From: Clostridium polyendosporum
Lineage (GTDB): Bacteria; Bacillota; Clostridia; Clostridiales; Clostridiaceae
Assembly: GCF_018332455.1 (NCBI RefSeq)
Contig: NZ_BOPZ01000025.1
Coordinates: 1-54,619, forward strand
Length of the DNA: 54,619 bases
Reading direction: 5' to 3'
The translations under genes were made by a program, and so were the position numbers. Below the pieces are notes generated by a model. The model searched no databases and was not told the origin of the DNA. It saw nothing but the letters and a program-made list of their open reading frames with translations. Shown one piece after another: positions 44,113-52,326 of the stretch (positions are counted from its first letter, which is position 1; the number at the start of each line of letters is the position of its first letter).

Positions 44113-44150
44113 GAAGCCCTAGATGTATTTATTTACATTCGAGGGCTTTA
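44113..44150 (+). terminator. Terminator-like hairpin after the aldo/keto reductase
   Basis: GCCCTAGA/TTCGAGGGC around TGTATTTATTTACA, a close relative of 39443-39476, followed by TTTAGTTT. Confidence 0.65.
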
Positions 44151-44381
44151 GTTTGTGGGAACATACTACAGCAAAATCATGTCCATGAATGTTTACGCTA
44201 ATGAAATAAATTTTTTTATAATAACATAGAATAGTACGAAGGGGAGTCATTAGGCGAATTACCTTTATTTTTTTGTATGAATTTGAGAAAAAGTAAGTGT
44301 CAATTAATAATAATTATCATAGTATATAATATAAAGGATACCTCCTTAGGTTAGTTTAAACAAAAGAGGAATTGAATTTAT
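44151..44381. other. Intergenic stretch without a gene
   Basis: AT-rich, no start with a ribosome site. A GTCAATTAATAATAATTATC-type stretch near 44300 is unassigned. Confidence 0.35.
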
Positions 44382-44427
44382 AAACAGCCATGGGTTCAGT
44401 TCATACCTGGTCCATGGCTGTTTTTGT
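44382..44427. terminator. Strong terminator
   Basis: Perfect AAACAGCCATGG/CCATGGCTGTTT stem with an 18-nt loop and T runs. It could also end the minus-strand MarR-ArsA operon, whose last stop is at 44510. Confidence 0.8.
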
Positions 44428-44509
44428 TTTTATATTGTAAATCAAGGGTATGACTGAGTTGAAGGCATGCCCTTAAAATGTTAAGAAACTCACTCCTATT
44501 GAGTAAATA

Positions 44510-44722
44510 CTACTCTATTGTAATATTATTAAGTTTATCTGATGATTTTAATTTACTTGCAGGCCGCTCTTTCGTTTTCTGGGAGCTTTCGTTAATACTC
44601 TCAATAATTATCAAGCCTAAATTCTTCAGTTCTTTGGACATTTTTAAAGGTAGTCGGTCCACTATTTTGCCTACAACGCTTAGTTTGTATTTAATAAATT
44701 TTTTAATTAATTTTTCATTCAT
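44510..44722 (-). CDS. 70-residue basic protein at the end of the ArsA operon
   Basis: Starts MNEKLIKKFIKYKLSVVGK at 44722 and overlaps the ArsA gene by 8 nt, using GGAAGTG inside that gene as ribosome site, so it is translationally coupled. It is basic and helical in the first half, then hydrophilic and Ser/Lys-rich (QKTKERPASKLKSSDKL). No family recognised. Coupling suggests it works with the ATPase, for example as client or adaptor, but this is inference. Confidence 0.7.
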   Translation of the reverse strand: MNEKLIKKFIKYKLSVVGKIVDRLPLKMSKELKNLGLIIIESINESSQKTKERPASKLKSSDKLNNITIE

Positions 44723-45890
44723 TTTTATCACTTCCAAACCATATTTTTAACACTTCTTCTTCAAATTTAGCTCTTTTTATTGAAAAATCCAGAAGAGTTC
44801 TTGGAAGAGTAATGTTCCTTTTTATGCTTCCAGCCTTTATAATAAGTTCATCACCTTTCTGATTGAGGGAAAGGTCTTTTTTATCCACAAATGGTATCTC
44901 TATTGCCAAGATATAATCCTCTCCGTCCTTATATACTTTCTGTGCTCTTCCATTATATTTTATTTCAGCAGGGTTCTCATCCTTGAAAATTTCTTTTGCC
45001 ATTCTGTTAAGCATTGACATTCCCACAACTTCATTCTCAAAGAGAGGTACATAGTATATTGGTATAGGTGTGAAACTTTCAATTATATCAGCCTTATATT
45101 TTTTCTGTATATCCTTCCAAACCTTGAAATAGTTGTCTGTTACATCTTCTGGAATCATTCTGTTAACAATTAATGCATCTACATTAAAATCATAAATGTT
45201 AAGATAAGTGAAGCTTCGCTGTGCTTCCTTAATAACCATTTTTTCAGGATTCACAACAATTCTTATGCTTGTAGTGCTCCTATCTGAGAAAATTTTTTTC
45301 ATCTCATCAAGCTGGTAATACATATTGTCAATCTCATCAAGAACCTGTCCAGAAGGCATTGGTATTTTGAGTATAGATTCAGCAATTGGCCCTGCAATCT
45401 TTATGGCCTTTTTCTTAATAGGAAAAAGCTTTTCCATCCACCATCTAAGCATTTCAGGGAAACTCAATAAGGCAAGAGTTTCTCCAGTCGGAGCACAATC
45501 AATAATGATTATATCAAATTTGCCTTCCTTATAATATTTTAGTATTCTGAGAAGACTTAACAAGTCTTCCATACCAGGAAAAACGGTGAGTTCCTGTGTT
45601 GTTATATCTTTTACAGTCTTTGATGTAAAAAGCTGAGTTAAATATTTCTGGACTTTTCCCCAACCTTCTTCAACTTCATGTATTGCATCTATCTCCTGTG
45701 CCCAAAGATTTTCCTTAATTTCCATAGGTTCGTTGGATAACTTCATATCCAGAGAATCTCCAAGACTGTGAGCAGGATCGGTGCTTACCACAAGGGTTTT
45801 CATCCCCTGATTTGCACTTTTTACGGCAGTGGCTGCAGCTATGCTTGTTTTTCCAACTCCACCTTTACCGGTATATAATATTATTCTCAT
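44715..45890 (-). CDS. ArsA/GET3-family ATPase with HSP20-like C-terminal domain
   Basis: 391 residues from ATG at 45890, 8 nt after AAGGAGG. Deviant Walker A GKGGVGKT (8-15), switch I STDPAHSLGDSLD (about 36-48) and switch II DCAPTGETLALL. The last ~80 residues (ILAIEIPFVDKKDLSLN, ITLPRTLLDFSIKRA) form the alpha-crystallin-like domain often fused to bacterial ArsA homologues. No ArsB pump is nearby and the metal-binding cysteines of true arsenite pumps are not evident. A targeting or chaperone-type role is more likely than arsenite efflux. Confidence 0.9.
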   Translation of the reverse strand: MRIILYTGKGGVGKTSIAAATAVKSANQGMKTLVVSTDPAHSLGDSLDMKLSNEPMEIKENLWAQEIDAIHEVEEGWGKVQKYLTQLFTSKTVKDITTQELTVFPGMEDLLSLLRILKYYKEGKFDIIIIDCAPTGETLALLSFPEMLRWWMEKLFPIKKKAIKIAGPIAESILKIPMPSGQVLDEIDNMYYQLDEMKKIFSDRSTTSIRIVVNPEKMVIKEAQRSFTYLNIYDFNVDALIVNRMIPEDVTDNYFKVWKDIQKKYKADIIESFTPIPIYYVPLFENEVVGMSMLNRMAKEIFKDENPAEIKYNGRAQKVYKDGEDYILAIEIPFVDKKDLSLNQKGDELIIKAGSIKRNITLPRTLLDFSIKRAKFEEEVLKIWFGSDKNE

Positions 45891-45969
45891 GATATTTCCT
45901 CCTTGTTTTATATAAAATACTATAATATACTTCTTTTTACGAATACTACGGAATGCGAAATATTTATTT

Positions 45970-45993
45970 TTAAAAATGCCCATTTTCGTGGGC
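45970..45993 (-). terminator. Partial terminator between marR and arsA genes
   Basis: On the minus strand GCCCA/TGGGC with a 6-nt loop is followed by ATTTTTA, just after the MarR stop. It may reduce readthrough into the ArsA gene. Confidence 0.55.
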
Positions 45994-45995
45994 GG

Positions 45996-46481
45996 TTATT
46001 CAATATCTATTTTTTTTATTGTCACTTTATCTTCAAGGCTAGGAGCCTTAGTATCCATTTCAGCCTGTAACTTGTGCATTATTTTGAAAGCTATCCTAAT
46101 CATGAACTGTTTTTCTTCTTCTGTTAGATCATCAAGAATCATTTTAAGGTATTTGGACATCATGTCCTTCAAGTCTTTAATAAGTTGAGAACCTGCCTCA
46201 GTAAGTCTTAGTACAACTATTCTCCTATCTGTTTCGCTTCTGCCCCTATTGATGTATCCATTTTTTACAAGTCTGTCAACTATACCTGTAGCAGTACTCA
46301 TTGGAGAATTTATATATTCTACAAGCTCCGTCATTGTGACTTCTTTATTTTTATCAAGAAACAACATGGTAAAAATCTCAGACTTAGAAAACTTTAAATC
46401 AAGGTTAATCCACGCTTCAGGGAAAAAGAGTTTTTTAATACTATCAATAAACAAATCCACTAAATTATCTAAATCAATCAT
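45996..46481 (-). CDS. MarR-family regulator
   Basis: 161 residues from ATG at 46481, 8 nt after GGAGGG. Winged helix: SKSEIFTMLFLDKNKEVTM, recognition helix MSTATGIVDRLVKNGYI, wing GRSETDRRIVVLRLT, then the dimerisation helices. Directly upstream of the ArsA gene on the same strand. A consensus promoter precedes it. It probably autoregulates the operon in response to a small ligand. Confidence 0.92.
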   Translation of the reverse strand: MIDLDNLVDLFIDSIKKLFFPEAWINLDLKFSKSEIFTMLFLDKNKEVTMTELVEYINSPMSTATGIVDRLVKNGYINRGRSETDRRIVVLRLTEAGSQLIKDLKDMMSKYLKMILDDLTEEEKQFMIRIAFKIMHKLQAEMDTKAPSLEDKVTIKKIDIE

Positions 46482-46526
46482 TGATTCACCCTCCAAATAC
46501 TTCGTCTTTCGAAATATCTTATTTTC

Positions 46527-46555
46527 ATAATATCTCTATTGATAGGATTTGTCAA
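46527..46555 (-). promoter_or_regulatory. Promoter of the MarR-ArsA operon
   Basis: On the minus strand TTGACA (46555-46550), 17 bp, TATTAT (46532-46527). AGATATT occurs twice as a direct repeat around the -10, a possible MarR site. Confidence 0.8.
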
Positions 46556-46889
46556 CATCTGTGATTTAGAATTTAAGGATTTGCTTGAATGTTGAGTTTT
46601 CTGCTTTGATAACAATCTCAAGGACTTTAAGCTTTGCATCGTGATTTTTTTTAGTTATCCAAAAGTGGCCTACCATCTGAGTTGTGGTACAATTGTAATA
46701 GAATTGAGATTAATTTAGACTTTTAAGATATTATGAAATGCTATTAAAATAAACATTTTCGACATAACTGGCAAGAATACCATAGTTATACAAAATGCCA
46801 TTCACCTTTTATTAAAAATAAGCCTCACATCGCGTTAGGCAGAAAAACATAAAAACAGTAAAATCATAAGTTAGAAGGGATTTTAGAAT
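46556..46889. other. Divergent intergenic region
   Basis: No gene. Holds the 29-bp repeat at 46763-46791 and the promoter of the GGCT gene. Confidence 0.4.
46763..46791 (+). repeat. 29-bp dispersed repeat, copy 1
   Basis: CATAACTG...GAATACCATAGTTATAC, matching 53135-53163 at 26 of 29 positions. Each copy has ATAACT/AGTTAT arms. Both lie about 100 bp upstream of a + strand gene. Confidence 0.7.
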
Positions 46890-47255
46890 ATGAATAAAAT
46901 ACAACATTATTTATTTGTTTATGGAACTTTAATGAAGGGACTAATCAATCATCAATATTTGATTAACCAAGAATTCATATGTGAAGCAGAAATATTAGAT
47001 TTTGGATTATATAATGTTACTGAAAACTATCCGGGGATTATTAGAAAACAAAATTCAAGAGTTAAAGGTGAACTTTATAAGATTGAGGAAGATTTATTAA
47101 AGATTTTAGATGAGTTTGAAGGAGAAGAATATACAAGAATTGAAGTGGATGTCCTTGTAAAAGAAAACAAGATCAGAGCATTTACATATCTATGGTTAGA
47201 AGATGTTAATGATAAAGATTATATTTGTTACAACAAACAACCTTGGAAAAAATGA
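46890..47255 (+). CDS. Gamma-glutamylcyclotransferase-like (AIG2) protein
   Basis: 121 residues. The N-terminal YLFVYGTLMKG (about 7-17) forms the family's substrate loop, and the acidic EFEGEEYTR region supplies the expected catalytic Glu. The fold cyclises gamma-glutamyl groups of small amines or peptides. AGAAGGG site. Monocistronic, directly before the truncated ilvD fragment. Confidence 0.88.
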   Translation: MNKIQHYLFVYGTLMKGLINHQYLINQEFICEAEILDFGLYNVTENYPGIIRKQNSRVKGELYKIEEDLLKILDEFEGEEYTRIEVDVLVKENKIRAFTYLWLEDVNDKDYICYNKQPWKK

Positions 47256-47290
47256 ATTAGTTACCTCAACATCTGTGATTCAGCAAAAGG

Positions 47291-48181
47291 ATGGTGAATG
47301 ACATTTCGTACAACACAATGTCTTCGTATACTGTACTCCATCTTCCTGCAATAGCACATGAGGCAGATATACAACTTAATCTAGATCTTTTTGATGAAAT
47401 TAGTGCTAAAACACCTCGTTTAACAAAGTTGAGTCCTAGTGGAAAGTATCATATGGAAGATCTTCACTACGCTGGAGGCATACCAGCAATTATGAAAGAA
47501 TTAAGCAAATTGAGTTTAATCAATGAAGAGTGTATAAGTATTACTGGGAAAACAGTGGAAGAGAATTTGCGAAATTACAAAATAAGAAATGTGGATGTTA
47601 TACACACTGTTGAGAACCCATATAGCTTTAAAGGTGGATTAGCTATACTACATGGTAATCTAGCGATGGATGGAGCAGTAGTAAAAGAATCAGCAGTTGC
47701 TAAAGAAATGTTAGTACATGAAGGACCTGCCCGTGTATTTAATTCAGAAGAGGAGGCATCGCAAGCAATATTTGCAGGGAAAATTAAAAAAGGTGATGTT
47801 ATTGTTATTAGATATGAAGGTCCAAAAGGAGGACCAGGTATGCGGGAAATGCTTTCTCCAACAGCAGCAATAGCTGGAATGGGACTAGATAAAGATGTTG
47901 CACTTTTAACAGATGGAAGGTTTTCAGGTGCAACAAGAGGAGCTTCTATTGGACATATATCTCCTGAGGCAATGGAAGGTGGTATCATTGGAATTGTAGA
48001 GGAGAACGATACAATATTCATCGATATACCAAATAAAATCCTTGAGTTGAAAGTAGATAATGAGGAAATCGAAAGAAGAAAATTAAAATTCAAACCAATA
48101 AATCCTAAAGTGACAAAAGGATATTTAAGCAGATACGCAAAATTAGTTACTTCAGCAAATACAGGTGCAGCATTAAAATAA
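47291..48181 (+). pseudogene. ilvD: Dihydroxy-acid dehydratase, 5'-truncated
   Basis: From about codon 13 the sequence is the C-terminal half of Ilv[37 protein letters not shown], the active-site loop [11 protein letters not shown] and the normal end [17 protein letters not shown]. The N-terminal ~260 residues, including the cysteines that hold the iron-sulfur cluster, are missing. The first codons are unrelated. It cannot work as dehydratase, although the remaining frame is uninterrupted, so truncation is recent. Confidence 0.85.
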
Positions 48182-48469
48182 TATTTTAGGTAGTAATAGA
48201 ATCATTTTCTCCTTCAAATTCATAGGGGAGGAAGTGCAAATTGGATTTAGCTACTCTAGTAAATAAATTTCGAGCAAATTAAACTTTGATGCCAATTATT
48301 TTGTAGGTATCTAAATTAAACTATAGTCTCTAGTATAGAAGGAAAACTATCTTTATTTTGTAATTTTGTAAACAGTGTATAATTTGGATTCGAATATAGA
48401 ATATTGGTTTCTTGAGGAAAGCTTATTTACTATGCTATAATGATAGCAATTACATGCTTTTGTAACAAG
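48182..48469. other. Intergenic stretch after ilvD
   Basis: A GGGGAGGAAG site is followed by a 13-codon frame from TTG at about 48241 (MDLATLVNKFRAN). It may be a relic of the next gene of an ilv operon. Nothing else. Confidence 0.35.
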
Positions 48470-48497
48470 TAGTTACTATTTAGTGTCATAGTAACTA
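48470..48497 (+). promoter_or_regulatory. Operator-like dyad upstream of the HxlR gene
   Basis: TAGTTACTA (48470-48478) and TAGTAACTA (48489-48497) form a perfect 9-bp dyad. A nested dyad GTAAC/GTTAC occurs at 48462-48476. Placement 30 bp before the start suits HxlR autoregulation. Confidence 0.75.
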
Positions 48498-48526
48498 AAA
48501 AGATACTATTGAGAGGAGGAAAAACT

Positions 48527-48919
48527 TTGGAAGAAAATAAACGACATGAACAATGCCACATGAAAGAACAATGTCTTAAGTATGATATATGTCCAATGGT
48601 TTTGGTACAAAGAATACTATCGGGTAAGTGGAAAATACTAATTTTGTGGTATTTGAGTTACAACACACTTAGATTTAGTGATATTAAAAATAAATTGCCC
48701 TATGTTACTCAAAAAATGCTTACTCAACAACTGAGGAGTTTAGAAGAAGATAATCTTATTTACAGAAAAGTATATGCTGTTGTGCCTCCAAAGGTGGAGT
48801 ATGGATTAACAGAAGTGGGCAAGAATTTAATTCCTATCCTAGGAATGATGCATAGCTTTGGATCAGAGTATTTAAATAAGGGTCTTGATAAGCAAGAAAA
48901 CTCAGAGAAAAAATTATAG
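48527..48919 (+). CDS. HxlR-family regulator
   Basis: 130 residues from TTG at 48527, 7 nt after GAGGAGG. Winged helix with the family signature CPMVLVQRILSGKWKILILW, the helix RFSDIKNKLPYVTQKMLTQQL and wing VVPPKVEYGLT. Four N-terminal cysteines (QCHMKEQCLKYDIC) may sense redox or electrophiles. A perfect dyad lies upstream. It is followed directly by relics of azlC and azlD, so it may once have regulated them. Confidence 0.93.
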   Translation: MEENKRHEQCHMKEQCLKYDICPMVLVQRILSGKWKILILWYLSYNTLRFSDIKNKLPYVTQKMLTQQLRSLEEDNLIYRKVYAVVPPKVEYGLTEVGKNLIPILGMMHSFGSEYLNKGLDKQENSEKKL

Positions 48920-49096
48920 AAACAATATTTAAAGATAACCCAAAAGAATCATACCCCTGCACTGATTGGCATAGCAGCGTCGGTACTTTGTTTACTTTTG
49001 TTTGGTTCACGAAACTTTATTATTCCATCTATGATTCTAATTATAGTGGTATTGACTTTATTTAGAAAACCAATTGAGAAGGGGGTAGAGAAATGA
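48920..49096 (+). pseudogene. azlC: AzlC-family transporter, C-terminal remnant
   Basis: Directly after the HxlR stop the open frame reads TQKNHTPALIGIAASVLCLL, then FGSRNFIIPSMILIIVVLTL and a stop overlapping the next ATG. This is the last ~55 residues of the large subunit of the branched-chain amino-acid exporter; about 180 residues are missing. The normal azlC-azlD overlap (ATGA) is kept. Confidence 0.75.
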
Positions 49097-49467
49097 TTCT
49101 TAGCGTACAGCAATCACTAGTTTTGGTTTCACTTATTACACTGGGAACCTTTTTGACGAGGGGGATGTCCTTTATCCTTTTTCCAAATAGCAAGGAAACA
49201 CCAAAATATATTCTCTATTTGGGGAATGTACTTCCTTTTGCGGCAATCGGTTTGCCGATTGTTTACTGCTTAAAGAATGTGTCTATCCTGTCCGCACCTT
49301 ACGGTATTCCAGAGGGCATTGCCATTGTATGTGTTGTAATGCTTCACCTATGGAAATATTCCTTCACAGTAATAGTATATTTGTTAAAACTCAGTCTCAG
49401 GCTGAGTCTTTGTAATTGTTATAATATTAAAATAAAAGAGAGGAATTTTTATTATGTATTTATCTGA
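49093..49467 (+). pseudogene. azlD: AzlD-family small subunit, 3' end replaced
   Basis: Residues 1-95 match AzlD well: ITLGTFLTRGMSFILFPN, YILYLGNVLPFAAIG and APYGIPEGIAIVCVVMLHLW. After LHLWKYSFT the normal last segment is lost and the frame runs through unrelated sequence and a small hairpin to 49467, into the next gene. Without its partner it is unlikely to export amino acids. Confidence 0.75.
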
Positions 49468-50245
49468 TTATCATATTCATACAAATAATTCTTTTGATTC
49501 TAATGAAACTATGACTGTAATGTGTGAACAAGCAATAGTTGAGGGGATAGACGAAATCTGCTTTACAGAGCATTTTTCTGTAAAAGAAGGGTCAAAATCT
49601 AACGGATTTATTGATTTTAGCAAGTATTTTTCTGAGATTAATGCTTGTAGGGACATTTTTAAAGGTAAAATTACTATGAAAATGGGTATTGAAATTGGCG
49701 AGCCTTTTGAAGATGAATATAAGCTGAGTTGTGAATTGACAAAGCTGCCTTTTGATTTTTTGTTAGGTTCTGTTCATAATATCGGATTTGGAGGGATAAG
49801 TAGGTACATAGAAGGTAGAGATAATAAGGAGATTTGGGATGCGTACTTTAAAGAATTGAGCAAACTATCTTCTTCTCAATATGTAGATGTTGTCGCTCAT
49901 TTAGATCTTATGAAGAGATATTCATATGATAGTCATGGAAATTATTCATATGAATATTATAGAGATGTGATAGCGGAGGTGCTAAGAGGGATAATTAAAA
50001 ATGATAAGGGTATAGAAGTTAATACCTCAGGATTAAGGTCATCTGTGAAAGAAACAATGCCGTCAATATCTGTTTTGAAGCTATATAAAGAAATTGGTGG
50101 AGAAATTGTTACTATTGGTTCGGATGCTCATGTAAAGGGTGATGTAGGAAGGGATATTAGATATGCAGTAAATATGCTTTCAGAACTTGGGTTTAAGTAT
50201 TTATATACTTATCATCAAAGGCAGCCGATTGCAAAAAAGATATAG
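49454..50245 (+). CDS. PHP-domain phosphatase (histidinol-phosphatase type)
   Basis: 263 residues. Metal-binding PHP motifs in order: DYHIHT (His7, His9), FTEHFS, GIEIGEP, GSVHN, VVAHLDLMKRY and GSDAH. This is the HisJ/HisK-like trinuclear-metal phosphatase family; histidinol phosphate is the classical substrate but no his genes are adjacent. GAGAGG site about 10 nt before the ATG; the first codons overlap the run-on frame of the azlD relic. Confidence 0.9.
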   Translation: MYLSDYHIHTNNSFDSNETMTVMCEQAIVEGIDEICFTEHFSVKEGSKSNGFIDFSKYFSEINACRDIFKGKITMKMGIEIGEPFEDEYKLSCELTKLPFDFLLGSVHNIGFGGISRYIEGRDNKEIWDAYFKELSKLSSSQYVDVVAHLDLMKRYSYDSHGNYSYEYYRDVIAEVLRGIIKNDKGIEVNTSGLRSSVKETMPSISVLKLYKEIGGEIVTIGSDAHVKGDVGRDIRYAVNMLSELGFKYLYTYHQRQPIAKKI

Positions 50246-50587
50246 AAAATAGGGCAACGGGTCCGTTAAAATGGCCATTAACTATAATATTTACACTTAG
50301 GGTAGTTAAATTTTGCGGAAGCTTTTTGTGTACAACAATATCTTTACCAAACCAAACTGGTATGAGAAAAGCAATAAATTTAAGATAAATGAAATTTTTA
50401 TTTGTAAAGCTGTGGTATGTTCAGTGAGATACTAGCTGAAACAATATAGAAATAAGAAGATGTTTGTTATGACAGAAGAGCAATTTGATGTATTTCTAGA
50501 TAAATTTATTAGTAAAGCAGGAACTAATAATATAGAAAAAAGTACATAAGGTATTTACAATTATAGAATAAAATAGTATAATTACAT
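50246..50587. other. Intergenic region with a weak small frame
   Basis: ATG near 50469 opens MFVMTEEQFDVFLDKFI, about 29 codons ending at a TAA near 50555, without a good ribosome site. Otherwise nothing. Confidence 0.3.
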
Positions 50588-50602
50588 TGAGAATCGTTAT
50601 CG
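50588..50602 (+). promoter_or_regulatory. Fur-box-like site upstream of the feoA relic
   Basis: TGAGAATCGTTATCG matches the 7-1-7 Fur consensus TGATAATNATTATCA at about 11 of 15 positions. It lies ~110 bp upstream of the feoA relic. Confidence 0.5.
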
Positions 50603-50696
50603 TTAAGAAGTGTTTAGATGGCGATATTTTTTTAGATATTAATTGATAATGAATTTCAACTAATATCTAAGGGGCAGGATTATTTCAAAATTAATA

Positions 50697-50946
50697 GGAT
50701 TATATGAAGTGGAAGTTAAGCTTAATGTTAAGGTGATGAAAGCAGTTCCACAAAGTAGAATACGAAGAAGAATAATGAACATGGAAATAGTTAAAGGTAC
50801 TGAAGTTTGGTAGAAGGAAAACTCCTATAGGAGATCCAATACATGCAATGAAGCTGCCTTCTTATCGTATACCAACAGTTAAAAGTGATTTATTCATATG
50901 TGAGAAAAATCAGAAGGTTTTGTTAAGAAAATTAGTACAGTTATAG
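50697..50946 (+). pseudogene. feoA: FeoA-like gene, frameshifted
   Basis: The first frame reads GLYEVEVKLNVKVMKAVPQ, then SRIRRRIMNMEIVKGTEVW and a stop. A second frame continues RRKTPIGDPIHAMKL to a stop at 50946. RRRIMNM-IVKGTEV and PIGDPI are FeoA landmarks. The gene is frameshifted and its 3' part has drifted. The Fur-like site upstream and the DUF2325 gene downstream fit a former ferrous-iron locus. Confidence 0.7.
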
Positions 50947-51048
50947 GTAACAAGATTTTAATTTTATAGGGTAAAGTCTGTGATTTGAATGATAATAATT
51001 ATCTATATCAATAGATATATGCCTTACAATTAAGAAAGGAGAAATTCT

Positions 51049-51360
51049 ATGAGTATTTTACTTATAGGGGGAGATAGACTTGGCAACATAACTGACAAAT
51101 TAATAGAAAGTGGTTTTGAAAATGTAGCGCACATAAGTGGTAGAAAAAATGGAGATAAAAAAATAAAAATACCGGGAAAAACGGATTTAGTACTGGTTTT
51201 GGTAGATTACGTAGGCCATAAATTGGTAGAGATTGCAAAAGAAGAATCAAAAAAATCTGATGTGAAAATTGCGTTTTCTAGGCGCTCATGGGTACATATA
51301 GAGAAGATTATACAGAAATGTATTATGGAGATATCAAATGATAGGAATGGTCTCATATAG
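51049..51360 (+). CDS. DUF2325 protein of iron-transport loci
   Basis: 103 residues, Rossmann-like: MSILLIGGDRLGNITDKL at the start, then ISGRKNGDKKIKIPGKTD and LVDYVGHKLVEIAKEE. Small DUF2325 proteins often lie beside feo genes in clostridia; here feoA is decayed and feoB absent. AAAGGAG site. A second frame overlapping the 3' end (RFRKREEGYIGVVSANLRW) is open to 51447 but unassigned. Confidence 0.85.
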   Translation: MSILLIGGDRLGNITDKLIESGFENVAHISGRKNGDKKIKIPGKTDLVLVLVDYVGHKLVEIAKEESKKSDVKIAFSRRSWVHIEKIIQKCIMEISNDRNGLI

Positions 51361-51511
51361 ATTTAGAAAAAGAGAAGAAGGCTATATCGGGGTAGTATCA
51401 GCAAACCTTCGCTGGTTAACAGATAGAAAAGTATGTCATAAAAATTAATAATAAAAATCATTATTAAAGAGGAGTAATAGATTGAAAGAACTTTGGAGGA
51501 GAGAGATAAGG

Positions 51512-52201
51512 ATGAATGCACAACAAGTTTCAAATAATATATATCAAATGTCTACTATAGGTGCATTAATGTCAGGTCTATATGATGAATGCATATCTCT
51601 AAGTAAATTAAAAGAAAATGGTGATTTGGGGCTAGGAACATTTAAAGGTCTTGATGGTGAATTAACACTTTTGGATGGCAATTTCTATAGAACAAATCCT
51701 GATGGTAGTATATGTTTATGTGATGAAAGTGTAACTGCTCCTTTTGCTATGGTGACAAAATTTAACGATTATAAAGAGTTTACAATTAAAGATTGCTGTA
51801 ATTTTAAAGAGCTTATAAAAAGATTAAATAAGCTTATCGAAAGTAAAAATATTTTTTATGCATTTAGTATAGAAGGTGAATTTAAGTATGTAAAAACAAG
51901 AAATGTGGTGAAACAAGAGAAACCCTATAAACCTTTTACTGAAGTGGTAAAAAACCAACCTGTTTTTGAGTATGTAAATATAAAAGGTAATATGGTTGGG
52001 TTTAGATGTCCAGAGTATGTTGATGGGTTAAGTGTGCCAAGTTATCATTTTCATTTTATAAGTGCAGATAAAAAGATTGGTGGACATGTTGTAGAATGCG
52101 GCATAGATTTAATAAAAATAAAAATTCAAAAATGTTCCTGTTTTAGAATGGAATTACCTCAAAATAGTACTTTTTATAAGATGGATTTAAGTTTTACTTA
52201 A
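51512..52201 (+). CDS. budA: Alpha-acetolactate decarboxylase
   Basis: 229 residues from ATG at 51512 after GGAGAGAGATAAGG; a TTG ten codons earlier is less likely. Family landmarks: IYQMSTIGALMSGLYDE, GDLGLGTFKGLDGELTLLDG, and the zinc ligands in SYHFHFISADKKIGGHVVE. It converts 2-acetolactate to acetoin, linking pyruvate overflow to 2,3-butanediol-type products. No acetolactate synthase is adjacent; the only branched-chain gene nearby is the broken ilvD. Confidence 0.93.
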   Translation: MNAQQVSNNIYQMSTIGALMSGLYDECISLSKLKENGDLGLGTFKGLDGELTLLDGNFYRTNPDGSICLCDESVTAPFAMVTKFNDYKEFTIKDCCNFKELIKRLNKLIESKNIFYAFSIEGEFKYVKTRNVVKQEKPYKPFTEVVKNQPVFEYVNIKGNMVGFRCPEYVDGLSVPSYHFHFISADKKIGGHVVECGIDLIKIKIQKCSCFRMELPQNSTFYKMDLSFT

Positions 52202-52326
52202 TATTGTCACTGATTTTTAAGACCTTGATTACTGTAAAGCGTGTAGTATCAGAATTTTATTGATTTTTATGCTTCCTTGTATCATTTATTTAAAGACAGC
52301 AAGATAAAGATTTTGCATTTCATAGT

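Noticed and set aside
44715-45890. True arsenical-resistance ATPase
   Set aside because: No arsB, arsC, arsD or arsR neighbours, and an HSP20-like C-terminal domain instead of a second ATPase half.
47575-48093. 172-codon minus-strand frame opposite ilvD
   Set aside because: The + strand clearly encodes the IlvD C-terminal half; the antisense frame has no ribosome site.
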